From: Solirubrobacterales bacterium 70-9
Lineage (GTDB): Bacteria > Actinomycetota > Thermoleophilia > Solirubrobacterales > 70-9
Assembly: GCA_001898095.1 (NCBI GenBank)
Contig: MKSH01000025.1
Coordinates: 18,711-23,732, forward strand
Length of the DNA: 5,022 nucleotides
Direction: 5' to 3'
Both the position numbers and the translations under genes were made by a program. Shown piece by piece: positions 1 through 5,022 of the stretch. The notes beneath the pieces were generated by a model. That model saw only the letters and a list, made by a program, of their open reading frames with translations, made no database searches and was not told the origin of the DNA. Each line of letters opens with the position of its first letter. Position 1 is the stretch's first letter.

Positions 1-1
1 C

Positions 2-349
2 ACCCTGGTCGAGGAGTTGCGCCGCCTCGCCGAGGCCCACTTCTCCTACGAGCAGAGCGCCCTCTTCCCCCACCTGGCCGCGAGCGTCGGCGGCTCCTAC
101 ATCGCCGAACTGGAGGCCGCCCAGGGCGGCCTCGTCGAAGCGCTGGCGCGGATCGAAGCGCTGGCCGGCCCGGCGATGGTGCGCGAGTCCGCGGCGGCCG
201 AGACGCGGCGCCTGCTGCACTCGGCGCGTCAATCGGTGCTTAGCTGCGACGCGCTCTGCGAGGACATCGAGCGCCAGAGCGAGGAGGTCGCCGAGGAGGC
301 GCTGGCCGCCCGCGAGCGGGCGCTGGGCCTGGCCCGGCCGCGCGGCTAG
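2..349 (+). CDS. C-terminal part of a small helical protein, hemerythrin-like (5' end outside window)
   Basis: The reading frame is open from the left edge to the TAG at 347-349, giving 115 residues. There is a TTG at 17, but the frame continues upstream of it in the same style, so the true start probably lies outside. The sequence has no membrane segment or signal peptide and is almost all predicted helix, rich in Ala, Glu, Leu and Arg. Residues 13-21 read HFSYEQSAL and run into LFP. This resembles the third helix of hemerythrin (HHE) domains, where an H-x3-E pair helps bind the di-iron centre just before an LFP. The following helix, where that family normally has a final EH, has EAAQ instead, so one ligand may be missing. 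A second helical stretch (SCDALCEDIERQ) holds two Cys. Iron or oxygen binding is therefore only a guess. It is convergent with the tRNA-Asn/dnaG strand and unrelated to that cluster in any visible way. Confidence 0.6.
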   Translation, partial: TLVEELRRLAEAHFSYEQSALFPHLAASVGGSYIAELEAAQGGLVEALARIEALAGPAMVRESAAAETRRLLHSARQSVLSCDALCEDIERQSEEVAEEALAARERALGLARPRG

Positions 350-378
350 CGCGGATCAGGACAGGTCATCGCGGTTCT

Positions 379-399
379 CCCCCGCGCCGAAGGCGGGGG
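379..399. terminator. GC hairpin in the convergent gap, possible terminator
   Basis: The arms cccccgc (379-385) and gcggggg (393-399) form a perfect 7-bp stem with a 7-base loop, 30 bases after the stop of the plus-strand gene. No T-run follows on either strand, so an intrinsic terminator of the classic kind is not shown. In GC-rich genomes such hairpins without a T-tract are common at gene ends. Its position suits termination of the left-hand gene, but it may act in both directions. Confidence 0.35.
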
Positions 400-420
400 C
401 GCGCCCAGACACGGCGAAGA

Positions 421-452
421 AGAGCCGGGTCGAAAGGCGTCTTTTCGGCTCT
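421..452 (-). terminator. Hairpin downstream of tRNA-Asn, probable terminator of the dnaG-side transcript
   Basis: On the minus strand AGAGCCG (452-446) pairs perfectly with CGGCTCT (427-421). A smaller inner pairing, AAAG with CTTT (444-441 and 436-433), lies inside the loop. TCTTC follows directly, a weak T-rich tail. The hairpin lies 16 bases beyond the 3' end of the tRNA, where the transcript running through dgt, dnaG and the tRNA should end. The T-tract is short, so the call is tentative. The rest of the gap 350-468 shows no gene. Confidence 0.4.
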
Positions 453-468
453 GGAGGCGGCTTTGAAG

Positions 469-541
469 CTCCGGGGGTGGGACTCGAACCCACAACCCTT
501 CGATTAACAGTCGAATGCTCTGCCGATTGAGCTACCCCGGA
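469..541 (-). tRNA. tRNA-Asn (anticodon GUU)
   Basis: The minus strand folds into a complete cloverleaf of 73 bases. The acceptor TCCGGGG pairs with CCCCGGA and leaves discriminator G. The D arm is GCTC/GAGC with an 8-base loop. The anticodon stem TTCGA/TCGAA encloses CTGTTAA, with the anticodon GTT at 508-506. The variable loop has 5 bases, and the T arm GTGGG/CCCAC encloses TTCGAGT. All stems are fully paired. The 3' CCA is not encoded (CTTC follows the discriminator), so it must be added by the nucleotidyltransferase. The gene starts 40 bases after the dnaG stop on the same strand, so it may be cut out of a dnaG read-through transcript or have its own weak promoter. Confidence 0.97.
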
Positions 542-547
542 ACGGCA

Positions 548-564
548 TCGGCCCGCGGGGCCGA
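548..564. other. Hairpin between dnaG and tRNA-Asn
   Basis: tcggccc (548-554) and gggccga (558-564) form a perfect 7-bp stem with a 3-base loop gcg, six bases upstream of the mature 5' end of the tRNA (547-542). No T-run follows on the minus strand. It could slow transcription at the end of dnaG or shape the tRNA 5' leader for RNase P. Which of these is not shown by the sequence. Confidence 0.35.
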
Positions 565-570
565 CCGCGC

Positions 571-576
571 AATTTA
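571..576 (-). promoter_or_regulatory. Possible -10 box for tRNA-Asn (TAAATT)
   Basis: On the minus strand the hexamer TAAATT stands out as an AT-rich patch in GC-rich DNA just after the dnaG stop. It would give a transcript start at about 564, some 23 bases before the mature tRNA. The hexamer 17 bases upstream (CAACGG) is not a recognisable -35. This is a weak candidate, offered because a tRNA gene often needs more expression than a primase operon gives. Confidence 0.22.
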
Positions 577-581
577 GCGGG

Positions 582-2378
582 TCAGCTACCGACCCGTTGG
601 GCGTGGGCGATCCGTTCGACCAGCGCTGCTCGCTCGCGGCTGAGGCTGGCGCGGCGCTCGTAGTCGCCGCGCTCGCCCGCCGCTTCGATCTCCCCCTCCA
701 GCCGGCGCTGCTCGAGGAGCAGGAAGTTCAGCTCCATCGCCTCCTCCGAGGCGGGCTCCTCGCGGGCCATCATCACCAGTTCGGTGATCAGCGCGGCGAG
801 GCCGCCGTTTTCGCGCGGCAGGTGCGAGGCCGGGTCCTTCGGGTGGGCGCGGAGGAAGTCGGCGGCGGCCTGGCCGCTGCCCGAGAGATGCGCCTCCCCC
901 AGCTTCCCCAGGTAGACCTCGCCCTGCTCGGGGAGCGCGATGCACATCGCCAGCAGCGCCCGCTCGCGCCGCTCGCGCGAGGTCAGCTCCTGCTTGGCCG
1001 GCCGCGGCGGGGCCGGTTCCGCATCCTGGGACCGTCCCCGCCCCGGCGCCGGGGCGACTTCCGGGCCGCCGGTGGCCGGGGTCGAGGCGACGACCCGTCC
1101 CAGCACCATCGCGGGCTCGAGGTCGAGCCGGTCGGCCACCTTGCGCACCAGCTCCGATTGGCTCGCGCCCTCGCCCATCGAGGCGAGGATCGGGGCGATT
1201 TCGGCAAGCGCCTGGTCGCGGGCCACCGGCGAGGAGACATCGGTCTTGCCGAGCACCAGCTCCACCTGGAAGTCGGTCAGCTCGCCGGAGGAATCGACCA
1301 GGGCGCGGAAGCGCTCCGGGCCCTTCTCCTCGAGCATCATCTCGGCCGGATCGACGCCTTTCGGCATCGCGGCGACGCGCAGCCGCATCCGCCGTTCGCC
1401 GGCGACGCCCTGCACGCGGACCATCGCCGCCTGTCCGGCTTCGTCGGCGTCCAGCGCCAGCACCACCTCGCTCACCACCCCCGACAGCGCTTTCACCTGG
1501 TCCGGGGTGATCGCCGTCCCCATCACCGCCACGGTGCCCTCGACCCCGGCCTGGTGCAGGGCGATCACGTCGGTGTAGCCCTCCACCACCACCGCCCGGT
1601 TCGCCCGCGCCATCGCCGCCCGCGCCCGGTCGAGCCCGTAGAGGATCTGACTCTTGTGGAAGAAGTCGGTCTCCGCGGCGTTGACGTACTTGGCGCCCTG
1701 GTCGTCGCGCATCGCCCGCCCGCCGAAGCCGAGCGTGCGCCCGCGGGCGTCGCGGATCGGGAACATGATCCGCGAGCGGAAGCGGTCGTACTCGCCGCCT
1801 TTCTGGCTCCGCTGGACCAGCCCGACCGCGCGCAGCTCCTCGACCCGGAAGCCCGCCCGCTGGCTCGCGACGAGGATCTTGTCCCAGGCGCTGGGAGCGT
1901 AGCCGACGCCGAAATCGCGCAGCGAGGCCTCGGTCAGCCCACGTTCGGCGAGGTATTCGCGCGCCTTGCCGGCCTCGCGTGACTCCCAGAGGTAGCTGGC
2001 GTAGTAGGAGGCGGCCCGTTCGAGCAGCTGCTGCAGGCGTTGGCGGGCCTGCCGGCGAGCCTCGGCGCGCGGGTCCTCCTGCTCGCGCTGGATCTCCACC
2101 CCGTAGCGGTCCGCCAGAGCTTCCACCGCTTCCGAGAACCCCAGCCCCTCCTTCTCCATCACGAAGCCGAAGATGTCCCCCGCCTCGCCGCAGCCGAAGC
2201 AGTGGTAGAGCTTGTCCGTCGGGTCGACCGAGAAGGACGGCGAGCGCTCGTCGTGAAACGGGCAGAGGCCCATCATCTGGCCGCCCGCGCGTTTCAGATC
2301 GGTGTAGGCGCCGATCACCTCGGTGATGTCGGCGGCGTCGCGGACCTGATTGACGCTGTCGGAGGTGATCAGCGCCAC
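582..2378 (-). CDS. dnaG: DNA primase DnaG
   Basis: DnaG makes the short RNA primers for lagging-strand synthesis and works with the replicative helicase DnaB at the fork. The 598-residue protein has the full family layout and about the usual length. The N-terminal CHC2 zinc-binding domain has C39, H42, C60 and C63 (CPFH and CFGC). The core holds the RFRSRIMFPI stretch near 199-208 and KYVNAAET near 230-237. The TOPRIM fold has E266 in VVVEGYTD and D310/D312 in LALDADEAG, the metal-binding acids. A Pro/Ala-rich linker (about 432-462) leads to a helical C-terminal DnaB-binding domain (about 465-598). The start is GTG at 2378-2376; its G is also the last base of the dgt stop TAG. The start fits the usual short lead before the DxxDI..VI helix. 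A Shine-Dalgarno is poor (AGCAGG, about 10 bases upstream), so translation probably depends on coupling to dgt. The gene looks intact. Confidence 0.97.
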   Translation of the reverse strand: MALITSDSVNQVRDAADITEVIGAYTDLKRAGGQMMGLCPFHDERSPSFSVDPTDKLYHCFGCGEAGDIFGFVMEKEGLGFSEAVEALADRYGVEIQREQEDPRAEARRQARQRLQQLLERAASYYASYLWESREAGKAREYLAERGLTEASLRDFGVGYAPSAWDKILVASQRAGFRVEELRAVGLVQRSQKGGEYDRFRSRIMFPIRDARGRTLGFGGRAMRDDQGAKYVNAAETDFFHKSQILYGLDRARAAMARANRAVVVEGYTDVIALHQAGVEGTVAVMGTAITPDQVKALSGVVSEVVLALDADEAGQAAMVRVQGVAGERRMRLRVAAMPKGVDPAEMMLEEKGPERFRALVDSSGELTDFQVELVLGKTDVSSPVARDQALAEIAPILASMGEGASQSELVRKVADRLDLEPAMVLGRVVASTPATGGPEVAPAPGRGRSQDAEPAPPRPAKQELTSRERRERALLAMCIALPEQGEVYLGKLGEAHLSGSGQAAADFLRAHPKDPASHLPRENGGLAALITELVMMAREEPASEEAMELNFLLLEQRRLEGEIEAAGERGDYERRASLSRERAALVERIAHAQRVGS

Positions 2379-3394
2379 TAGAAGCGCGCCTGCTCGGGGA
2401 TCGCCAGGTCGACGTAGCGGGAGATGCAGAAGCGGTCGGTCATCCCGGCGATGTAGTCGGTGACCCGCTGGGCGGTGTCGGCGCTCGGGTCGAGCGCCGG
2501 GATCATCTCCGGGTGGGCGAGGTAGTGGTCGAAGAGGCCGGTCATCGTGCGCTCCACCCGGGCGTGCTCGCTGCGCGCGGTGGCACCCAGGTACACGCGG
2601 TCGAACATGAACTTGCGTAGCCGCAGCATCGCCATCCCGATCTCCTCCGACTGGCGGATGTCATCGATCCCGCGCGATTGCTCGACGATGTCGGCGACCA
2701 GGGTGTCGATCCGCAGCGAGCCGGTCGGGCCGAGCATCTCGATCTCGGCCGCGGGCAGGTCCGCGGGCAGGAGGATCCCGGCGCGCAGGGCGTCGTCGAT
2801 GTCGTGGTTGATGTAGGCGACGCGGTCGACGAGGCGGACGATCCGACCCTCCAGGGTCGCCGGCTTCACCGGGCCGGTGTGGTTCAGGATCCCGTCGCGG
2901 ACCGGCGCGGTGAGGTTGAGGCCGACGCCGTCGCGCTCCAGCACCTCGACCACCCGCAGCGAGTGCTCGTTGTGCTTGAAGCCCTCGTGGTCGGGGCGGG
3001 CGCGCTTCAGGCAGCGGTCGAGGGTGTCCTCGCCGGCGTGGCCGAAGGGCGGGTGGCCGAGGTCGTGGCCGAGCCCGATCGCCTCGGTCAGGTCCTCGTT
3101 CAGCCCCAGCGCGCGGGCGACGGTGCGGGCGATCCCGCAGGCCTCGAGGGTGTGGCTGAGACGGGTCCGGTAGTGATCGCCCTCGGGAGCGACGAAGACC
3201 TGGGTCTTGTGCTTCAGCCGGCGGAAGGACTTCGAGTGGACGATCCGGTCGCGGTCGCGCTGGAACGGCGTGCGCAGCGGGCTGTCGGGCTCGGCGACGG
3301 CGCGCTCGGCCGGGTAGGACCGGGTCGCGTGCGCGGCGAGGAACTCGTCCTCCCAGGCCCGCACGCGGTCCTCGAATGCGACGGTGAGTGGCAT
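2378..3394 (-). CDS. dgt: Deoxyguanosinetriphosphate triphosphohydrolase-like HD-domain protein
   Basis: Members of this family cut dNTPs (dGTP in the classic enzyme) to the deoxynucleoside and triphosphate. With the ATG at 3394-3392 the protein has 338 residues, the length of the shorter dGTPase-like branch rather than the roughly 500 residues of E. coli Dgt. The conserved start of the domain is RDRDRIVHSKSFRRLKHKTQV (46-66). The HD metal site is H81 (RLSHTLE), H110-D111 (GHDLGHPPFGHAGE) and D190 (RLVDRVAY), all present. The substrate preference cannot be read from the sequence. The frame is open upstream to a TTG at 3436 and an ATG at 3406. The 3394 ATG is preferred because the family normally begins close to it and a -10 box sits seven bases before it. 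There is no Shine-Dalgarno before any of these starts, so the mRNA is probably leaderless. The stop overlaps the dnaG start by one base (TAGTG). Confidence 0.92.
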   Translation of the reverse strand: MPLTVAFEDRVRAWEDEFLAAHATRSYPAERAVAEPDSPLRTPFQRDRDRIVHSKSFRRLKHKTQVFVAPEGDHYRTRLSHTLEACGIARTVARALGLNEDLTEAIGLGHDLGHPPFGHAGEDTLDRCLKRARPDHEGFKHNEHSLRVVEVLERDGVGLNLTAPVRDGILNHTGPVKPATLEGRIVRLVDRVAYINHDIDDALRAGILLPADLPAAEIEMLGPTGSLRIDTLVADIVEQSRGIDDIRQSEEIGMAMLRLRKFMFDRVYLGATARSEHARVERTMTGLFDHYLAHPEMIPALDPSADTAQRVTDYIAGMTDRFCISRYVDLAIPEQARF

Positions 3395-3430
3395 GCGAAT
3401 GATCATAGGACGACGCTGCCAGAGGCCGAA
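3395..3430 (-). promoter_or_regulatory. Promoter of dgt-dnaG, likely leaderless
   Basis: On the minus strand TATGAT (3407-3402) matches five of six bases of the -10 consensus. Seven bases (CATTCGC) separate it from the A of the ATG at 3394, so transcription would begin at the start codon itself. At 17 bases upstream the -35 position is TTCGGC (3430-3425), which matches only the first TT. The lack of any ribosome-binding site before the ATG agrees with a leaderless message, a common arrangement in actinobacteria. The -35 and spacer overlap one arm of the inverted repeat at 3419-3541. Confidence 0.55.
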
Positions 3431-3541
3431 AACCAAGCAGGTCGGTGGACGCAGGGAGGGCGACGAGGGGAGCGCACTCCAGTGCGTGACCCGAGGAGAC
3501 CGACTGAGGACGCCGAGATGCGCCGGTTTGCAGGCCTCTGG
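3419..3541. repeat. 123-base inverted-repeat element between recO and dgt
   Basis: The left arm CCAGAGGCCGAAAACC (3419-3434) and right arm GGTTTGCAGGCCTCTGG (3525-3541) are inverted repeats. Nine outer bases pair perfectly, and five more pairs (AAACC/GGTTT) follow a small 2/3-base internal loop. About 90 bases lie between the arms, with further nested pairing: GTCGGT (3441-3446) with ACCGAC (3499-3504), and a hairpin CGCAC/GTGCG (3473-3477 and 3482-3486) round a TCCA loop. The right arm touches the recO stop codon and the left arm overlaps the dgt promoter spacer. No open frame of gene-like character lies inside, and no target duplication is visible at the ends. It could be a structured leader or small RNA, a miniature mobile element, or chance pairing in GC-rich DNA. 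Confidence 0.45.
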
Positions 3542-4267
3542 TTATGCGGCGGCGCGGAGCTGGACATGGGCGTGGTGCTCCAGGGTCTCGCCCACGGCGC
3601 GCTCGACCTGGCGCAGGGCGGGCGGCTCGGCGGCCGGGGCCTCGATCAGCGGCTTCGCCAGCGCCTCGACCATGAAGCGGTGAGCTTCCTCGGTGAGGGC
3701 GAAGGAACCGGCCTCGCAGCTGGCGCAGACGACGCCGCCCGAGGCGCCCGAGAACCCCGCCAGGTGCTCCGCCTCCCCGCAGTTGGCGCAGGAGGCGAGC
3801 TCGGGGGCGAATCCCGCCACCAGGGCGAGCTTGAGGCGGAAGGAGAGCGCCACTTCGAGGCTGATCGCGCGTGGGTTGCCCGGCTGGTCGAGCAGCGAGA
3901 GGTAACGGCAGAGCAGGTTGTAGGCGGGCAGGTTGGCCTCGGCGGAATCGAGCAGGCGCAGGACGGCGTCGCAGGCACGAGCGCCGCAGCCGATCGCGGC
4001 GCCGTCGGAGCGCAGCCGCGGATAGCCCTCGATCGTCGTCACGCTGGTCACCGTCATCAGGTCGCTGCGCCCCTGATGGAGGACGAGGTCGAGGCGGAAG
4101 AACGGCTCCAGCCTGCCGCCGAAGCGGGATTTTGGCTTGCGAGCGCCCTTTGCGATCGCCCCGAAGCGTCCCAGCGTGGGCGAGTACAGGTGCAGGATCC
4201 GATCGGCCTCGCCGTACCGGATGCTCCTCAGAACGACCGCCTCCGTCTTGACCGTAGATCCCGCCAT
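3542..4267 (-). CDS. recO: DNA repair protein RecO
   Basis: RecO belongs to the RecFOR pathway. With RecR it displaces single-strand binding protein and loads RecA at gapped DNA. The 241-residue protein has the usual length. The N-terminal OB fold (about 1-80) carries the family pattern TEAVVLRSIRYGEADRI, then GRFGAIAKGARKPKSRFGGRLEPF and a VLHQGRSDL strand. A helical region follows, then a four-cysteine zinc site C160-x2-C163 and C181-x2-C184, the form kept in Gram-positive and actinobacterial RecO but lost in many proteobacteria. The start is ATG at 4267-4265. It lies just before the conserved VVLR strand as expected, and no Shine-Dalgarno is visible before it (CTTATCTCA). It follows fpg by 90 bases and precedes dgt by 147 bases on the same strand. 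The stop is TAA at 3544-3542. The gene looks intact. Confidence 0.95.
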   Translation of the reverse strand: MAGSTVKTEAVVLRSIRYGEADRILHLYSPTLGRFGAIAKGARKPKSRFGGRLEPFFRLDLVLHQGRSDLMTVTSVTTIEGYPRLRSDGAAIGCGARACDAVLRLLDSAEANLPAYNLLCRYLSLLDQPGNPRAISLEVALSFRLKLALVAGFAPELASCANCGEAEHLAGFSGASGGVVCASCEAGSFALTEEAHRFMVEALAKPLIEAPAAEPPALRQVERAVGETLEHHAHVQLRAAA

Positions 4268-4275
4268 TGAGATAA

Positions 4276-4322
4276 GTGTGCGGGACGGACCGGACAGAAA
4301 CGATGCGCCCCGCCCGTCACAC
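4276..4322. repeat. Imperfect inverted repeat upstream of recO
   Basis: GTGTG-CGGG (4276-4284) pairs with CCCG-T-CACAC (4313-4322), nine pairs with one bulged T, enclosing a 28-base loop. The loop holds three GGAC units in the run GGACGGACCGGAC (4284-4296). It lies 9 bases before the recO start codon and could be an operator or a leader fold. No known binding motif is recognised and no good promoter hexamers are seen in this gap, so recO may be carried by read-through from fpg. Confidence 0.25.
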
Positions 4323-4328
4323 TCTGAT

Positions 4329-4371
4329 GAGTTCGCACTTCTGGCCGCTATGCGGAGCTAACTGCGAACTC
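4329..4371 (-). terminator. Hairpin spanning the fpg stop codon
   Basis: On the minus strand GAGTTCGCA (4371-4363) pairs perfectly with TGCGAACTC (4337-4329). The 5' arm is made of the last codons of fpg, and the TAG stop lies at the start of the loop. Inside is a smaller hairpin CCGC-ATA-GCGG (4355-4345). The 3' arm is followed by ATCAGAG, with no T-run, so it could be an RNA stabiliser or a T-less terminator that partly separates fpg from recO. The pairing is clear; the function is inferred. Confidence 0.4.
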
Positions 4372-5022
4372 GTTTGGGGGAGGCTTTGCGGCGTTTCGGT
4401 TTGCGGCGGAGTTTCACCTGGCAGCTCGGGCAGAAGTAGGTGGAGCGGCCGGAGACGACGATCCGCTCGACGATGCCGTCGCAGTCCTCGCCCGGGCACG
4501 GCTCGCCCTCACGGGTGTGGACGAGGAAGCGCTCCTGCATCCGGCCCTTCTCGCCGCGCCCGTCGCGGTAGTCGTCGATCGAGGAGCCGCCCGCGTCGAT
4601 CCCCGCTTCCAGCGCCGCGACCACCCCGTCGCGCAGCGCCACCCAGTGCTCCGGCTTCATCGACCCGGCCGGGGACAGCGGGTGCAGCCGCGCCCGGTAG
4701 AGAGCCTCGTCGGCGTAGATGTTCCCGACGCCCGCGATCCCGGACTGGTCGAGCAGGAACGACTTCAGCGGCGCCTTCTTCCCCGCCGCGATCTCCCCTA
4801 GCTTCTCCGGCGTGAACTCGGGCGAGAGCGGCTCGACCCCGAGCCGGGAGAAACGCTCCGGCAGCTTCGCGTCGTCGATCAGGAAGGCCTCGCCGAAGCG
4901 GCGGGGGTCGGTGAACCAGACCTCGCGGCCGTCGTCGAGGACGAAGCGGGCACGGAGGTGGCGTTCCTCGGTGGTGCGCTCGCCCTGGTAGAGGAGGCGG
5001 CCCTCGGAGGGGTCGAGGATCT
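4358..5022 (-). CDS. mutM: Formamidopyrimidine-DNA glycosylase, 3' part (5' end outside window)
   Basis: Fpg/MutM removes 8-oxoguanine and ring-opened purines and cuts the abasic strand. The frame is open from the right edge (first whole codon 5020-5018) to the TAG at 4360-4358, giving 220 residues; the ATG at 4660 is internal. Roughly 75-80 N-terminal residues are missing by comparison with E. coli MutM, including the catalytic Pro-Glu start. Present are DPRRFG (38-43 of the visible part), a Lys in KAPLKSFLLDQ (K86), and the helix-two-turn-helix motif GVGNIYADEALYRARLHP with the DNA-contacting N100. GGSSIDDYRDGRGEKG follows, then a C-terminal zinc finger with R192 in the GRSTYFC turn. The finger is odd: C175 and C180 are four residues apart (CPGEDC), where most members have C-x2-C, while C197 and C200 are normally spaced. 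The protein continues 20 residues past the finger in a very basic tail (KLRRKPKRRKASPKRVRS). Confidence 0.95.
   Translation of the reverse strand, partial: ILDPSEGRLLYQGERTTEERHLRARFVLDDGREVWFTDPRRFGEAFLIDDAKLPERFSRLGVEPLSPEFTPEKLGEIAAGKKAPLKSFLLDQSGIAGVGNIYADEALYRARLHPLSPAGSMKPEHWVALRDGVVAALEAGIDAGGSSIDDYRDGRGEKGRMQERFLVHTREGEPCPGEDCDGIVERIVVSGRSTYFCPSCQVKLRRKPKRRKASPKRVRS

Noticed and set aside
597..1982. 461-codon open frame on the plus strand opposite dnaG
   Set aside because: It runs wholly antisense to a clear dnaG. Its translation is His/Arg/Ala-rich low-complexity sequence without any family pattern, typical of an antisense frame in GC-rich coding DNA.
3404..3436. Longer dgt starts (TTG at 3436, ATG at 3406)
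   Set aside because: Both lie in or before the -10 box, lack a ribosome-binding site, and the added residues (MVFGLWQRRPMIIR) do not resemble the family start. The ATG at 3394 fits better.
2678..4270. 530-codon open frame on the plus strand opposite dgt and recO
   Set aside because: It crosses two real minus-strand genes and their gap, is Gly/Ala/Val/Glu-rich without domain motifs, and reflects the scarcity of stop codons in GC-rich DNA. Its length alone is not evidence.
4364..4377. LexA/SOS-box-like sequence GCGAACTCGTTTGG at the fpg end
   Set aside because: The half-sites CGAAC and GTTTG are two bases apart rather than the four of the Gram-positive SOS box (GAAC-N4-GTTC), and the site lies in coding sequence.
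4358..4660. A separate 100-residue gene starting at the ATG at 4660
   Set aside because: The frame is open upstream to the window edge and encodes DPRRFG and the helix-two-turn-helix of Fpg, so the ATG is an internal Met of a longer protein.
1..5022. CRISPR arrays, insertion sequences, toxin-antitoxin or defence genes
   Set aside because: No regularly spaced repeats, no transposase or integrase motifs and no small gene pairs were found. The window is covered by core replication and repair genes.

Overview
The window is GC-rich bacterial chromosome. The base composition, the GTG start of dnaG, a likely leaderless promoter and the general sequence style of DnaG, Dgt and RecO suggest a high-GC actinobacterium, perhaps of the Thermoleophilia/Solirubrobacterales type. 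That placement is an inference from memory of the families; there is no rRNA here to settle it.

Layout: nearly everything lies on the minus strand, read from right to left. The 3' part of a formamidopyrimidine-DNA glycosylase gene (fpg/mutM) enters at the right edge and stops at 4358. A 90-base gap follows, then recO (4267-3542), a 147-base structured gap with a promoter, an HD-domain dNTP triphosphohydrolase gene (dgt-like, 3394-2378), and dnaG for DNA primase (2378-582). The dnaG start overlaps the dgt stop by one base. A tRNA-Asn(GUU) gene (541-469) follows 40 bases after dnaG. At the left edge, on the plus strand, is the 3' end of a small helical, hemerythrin-like gene (up to 349). Its transcript converges on the tRNA, and the gap between them (350-468) holds two hairpins that probably end transcription.

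The four protein genes of the minus strand form a genome-maintenance cluster. Fpg removes oxidised bases, RecO loads RecA at gaps, Dgt hydrolyses dNTPs and so affects precursor pools, and DnaG makes lagging-strand primers. Dgt and DnaG are very likely translationally coupled.

No new defence or mobile system is visible; these are ordinary core genes. The parts most worth a second look are non-coding or small-scale. They are a 123-base inverted-repeat element that fills most of the recO-dgt gap, a -10 box placed exactly for a leaderless dgt mRNA, an Fpg zinc finger with CX4C spacing and a long basic tail, and a strong hairpin over the fpg stop codon. Long plus-strand open frames opposite dnaG (597-1982) and opposite dgt/recO (2678-4270) are GC-driven shadows.
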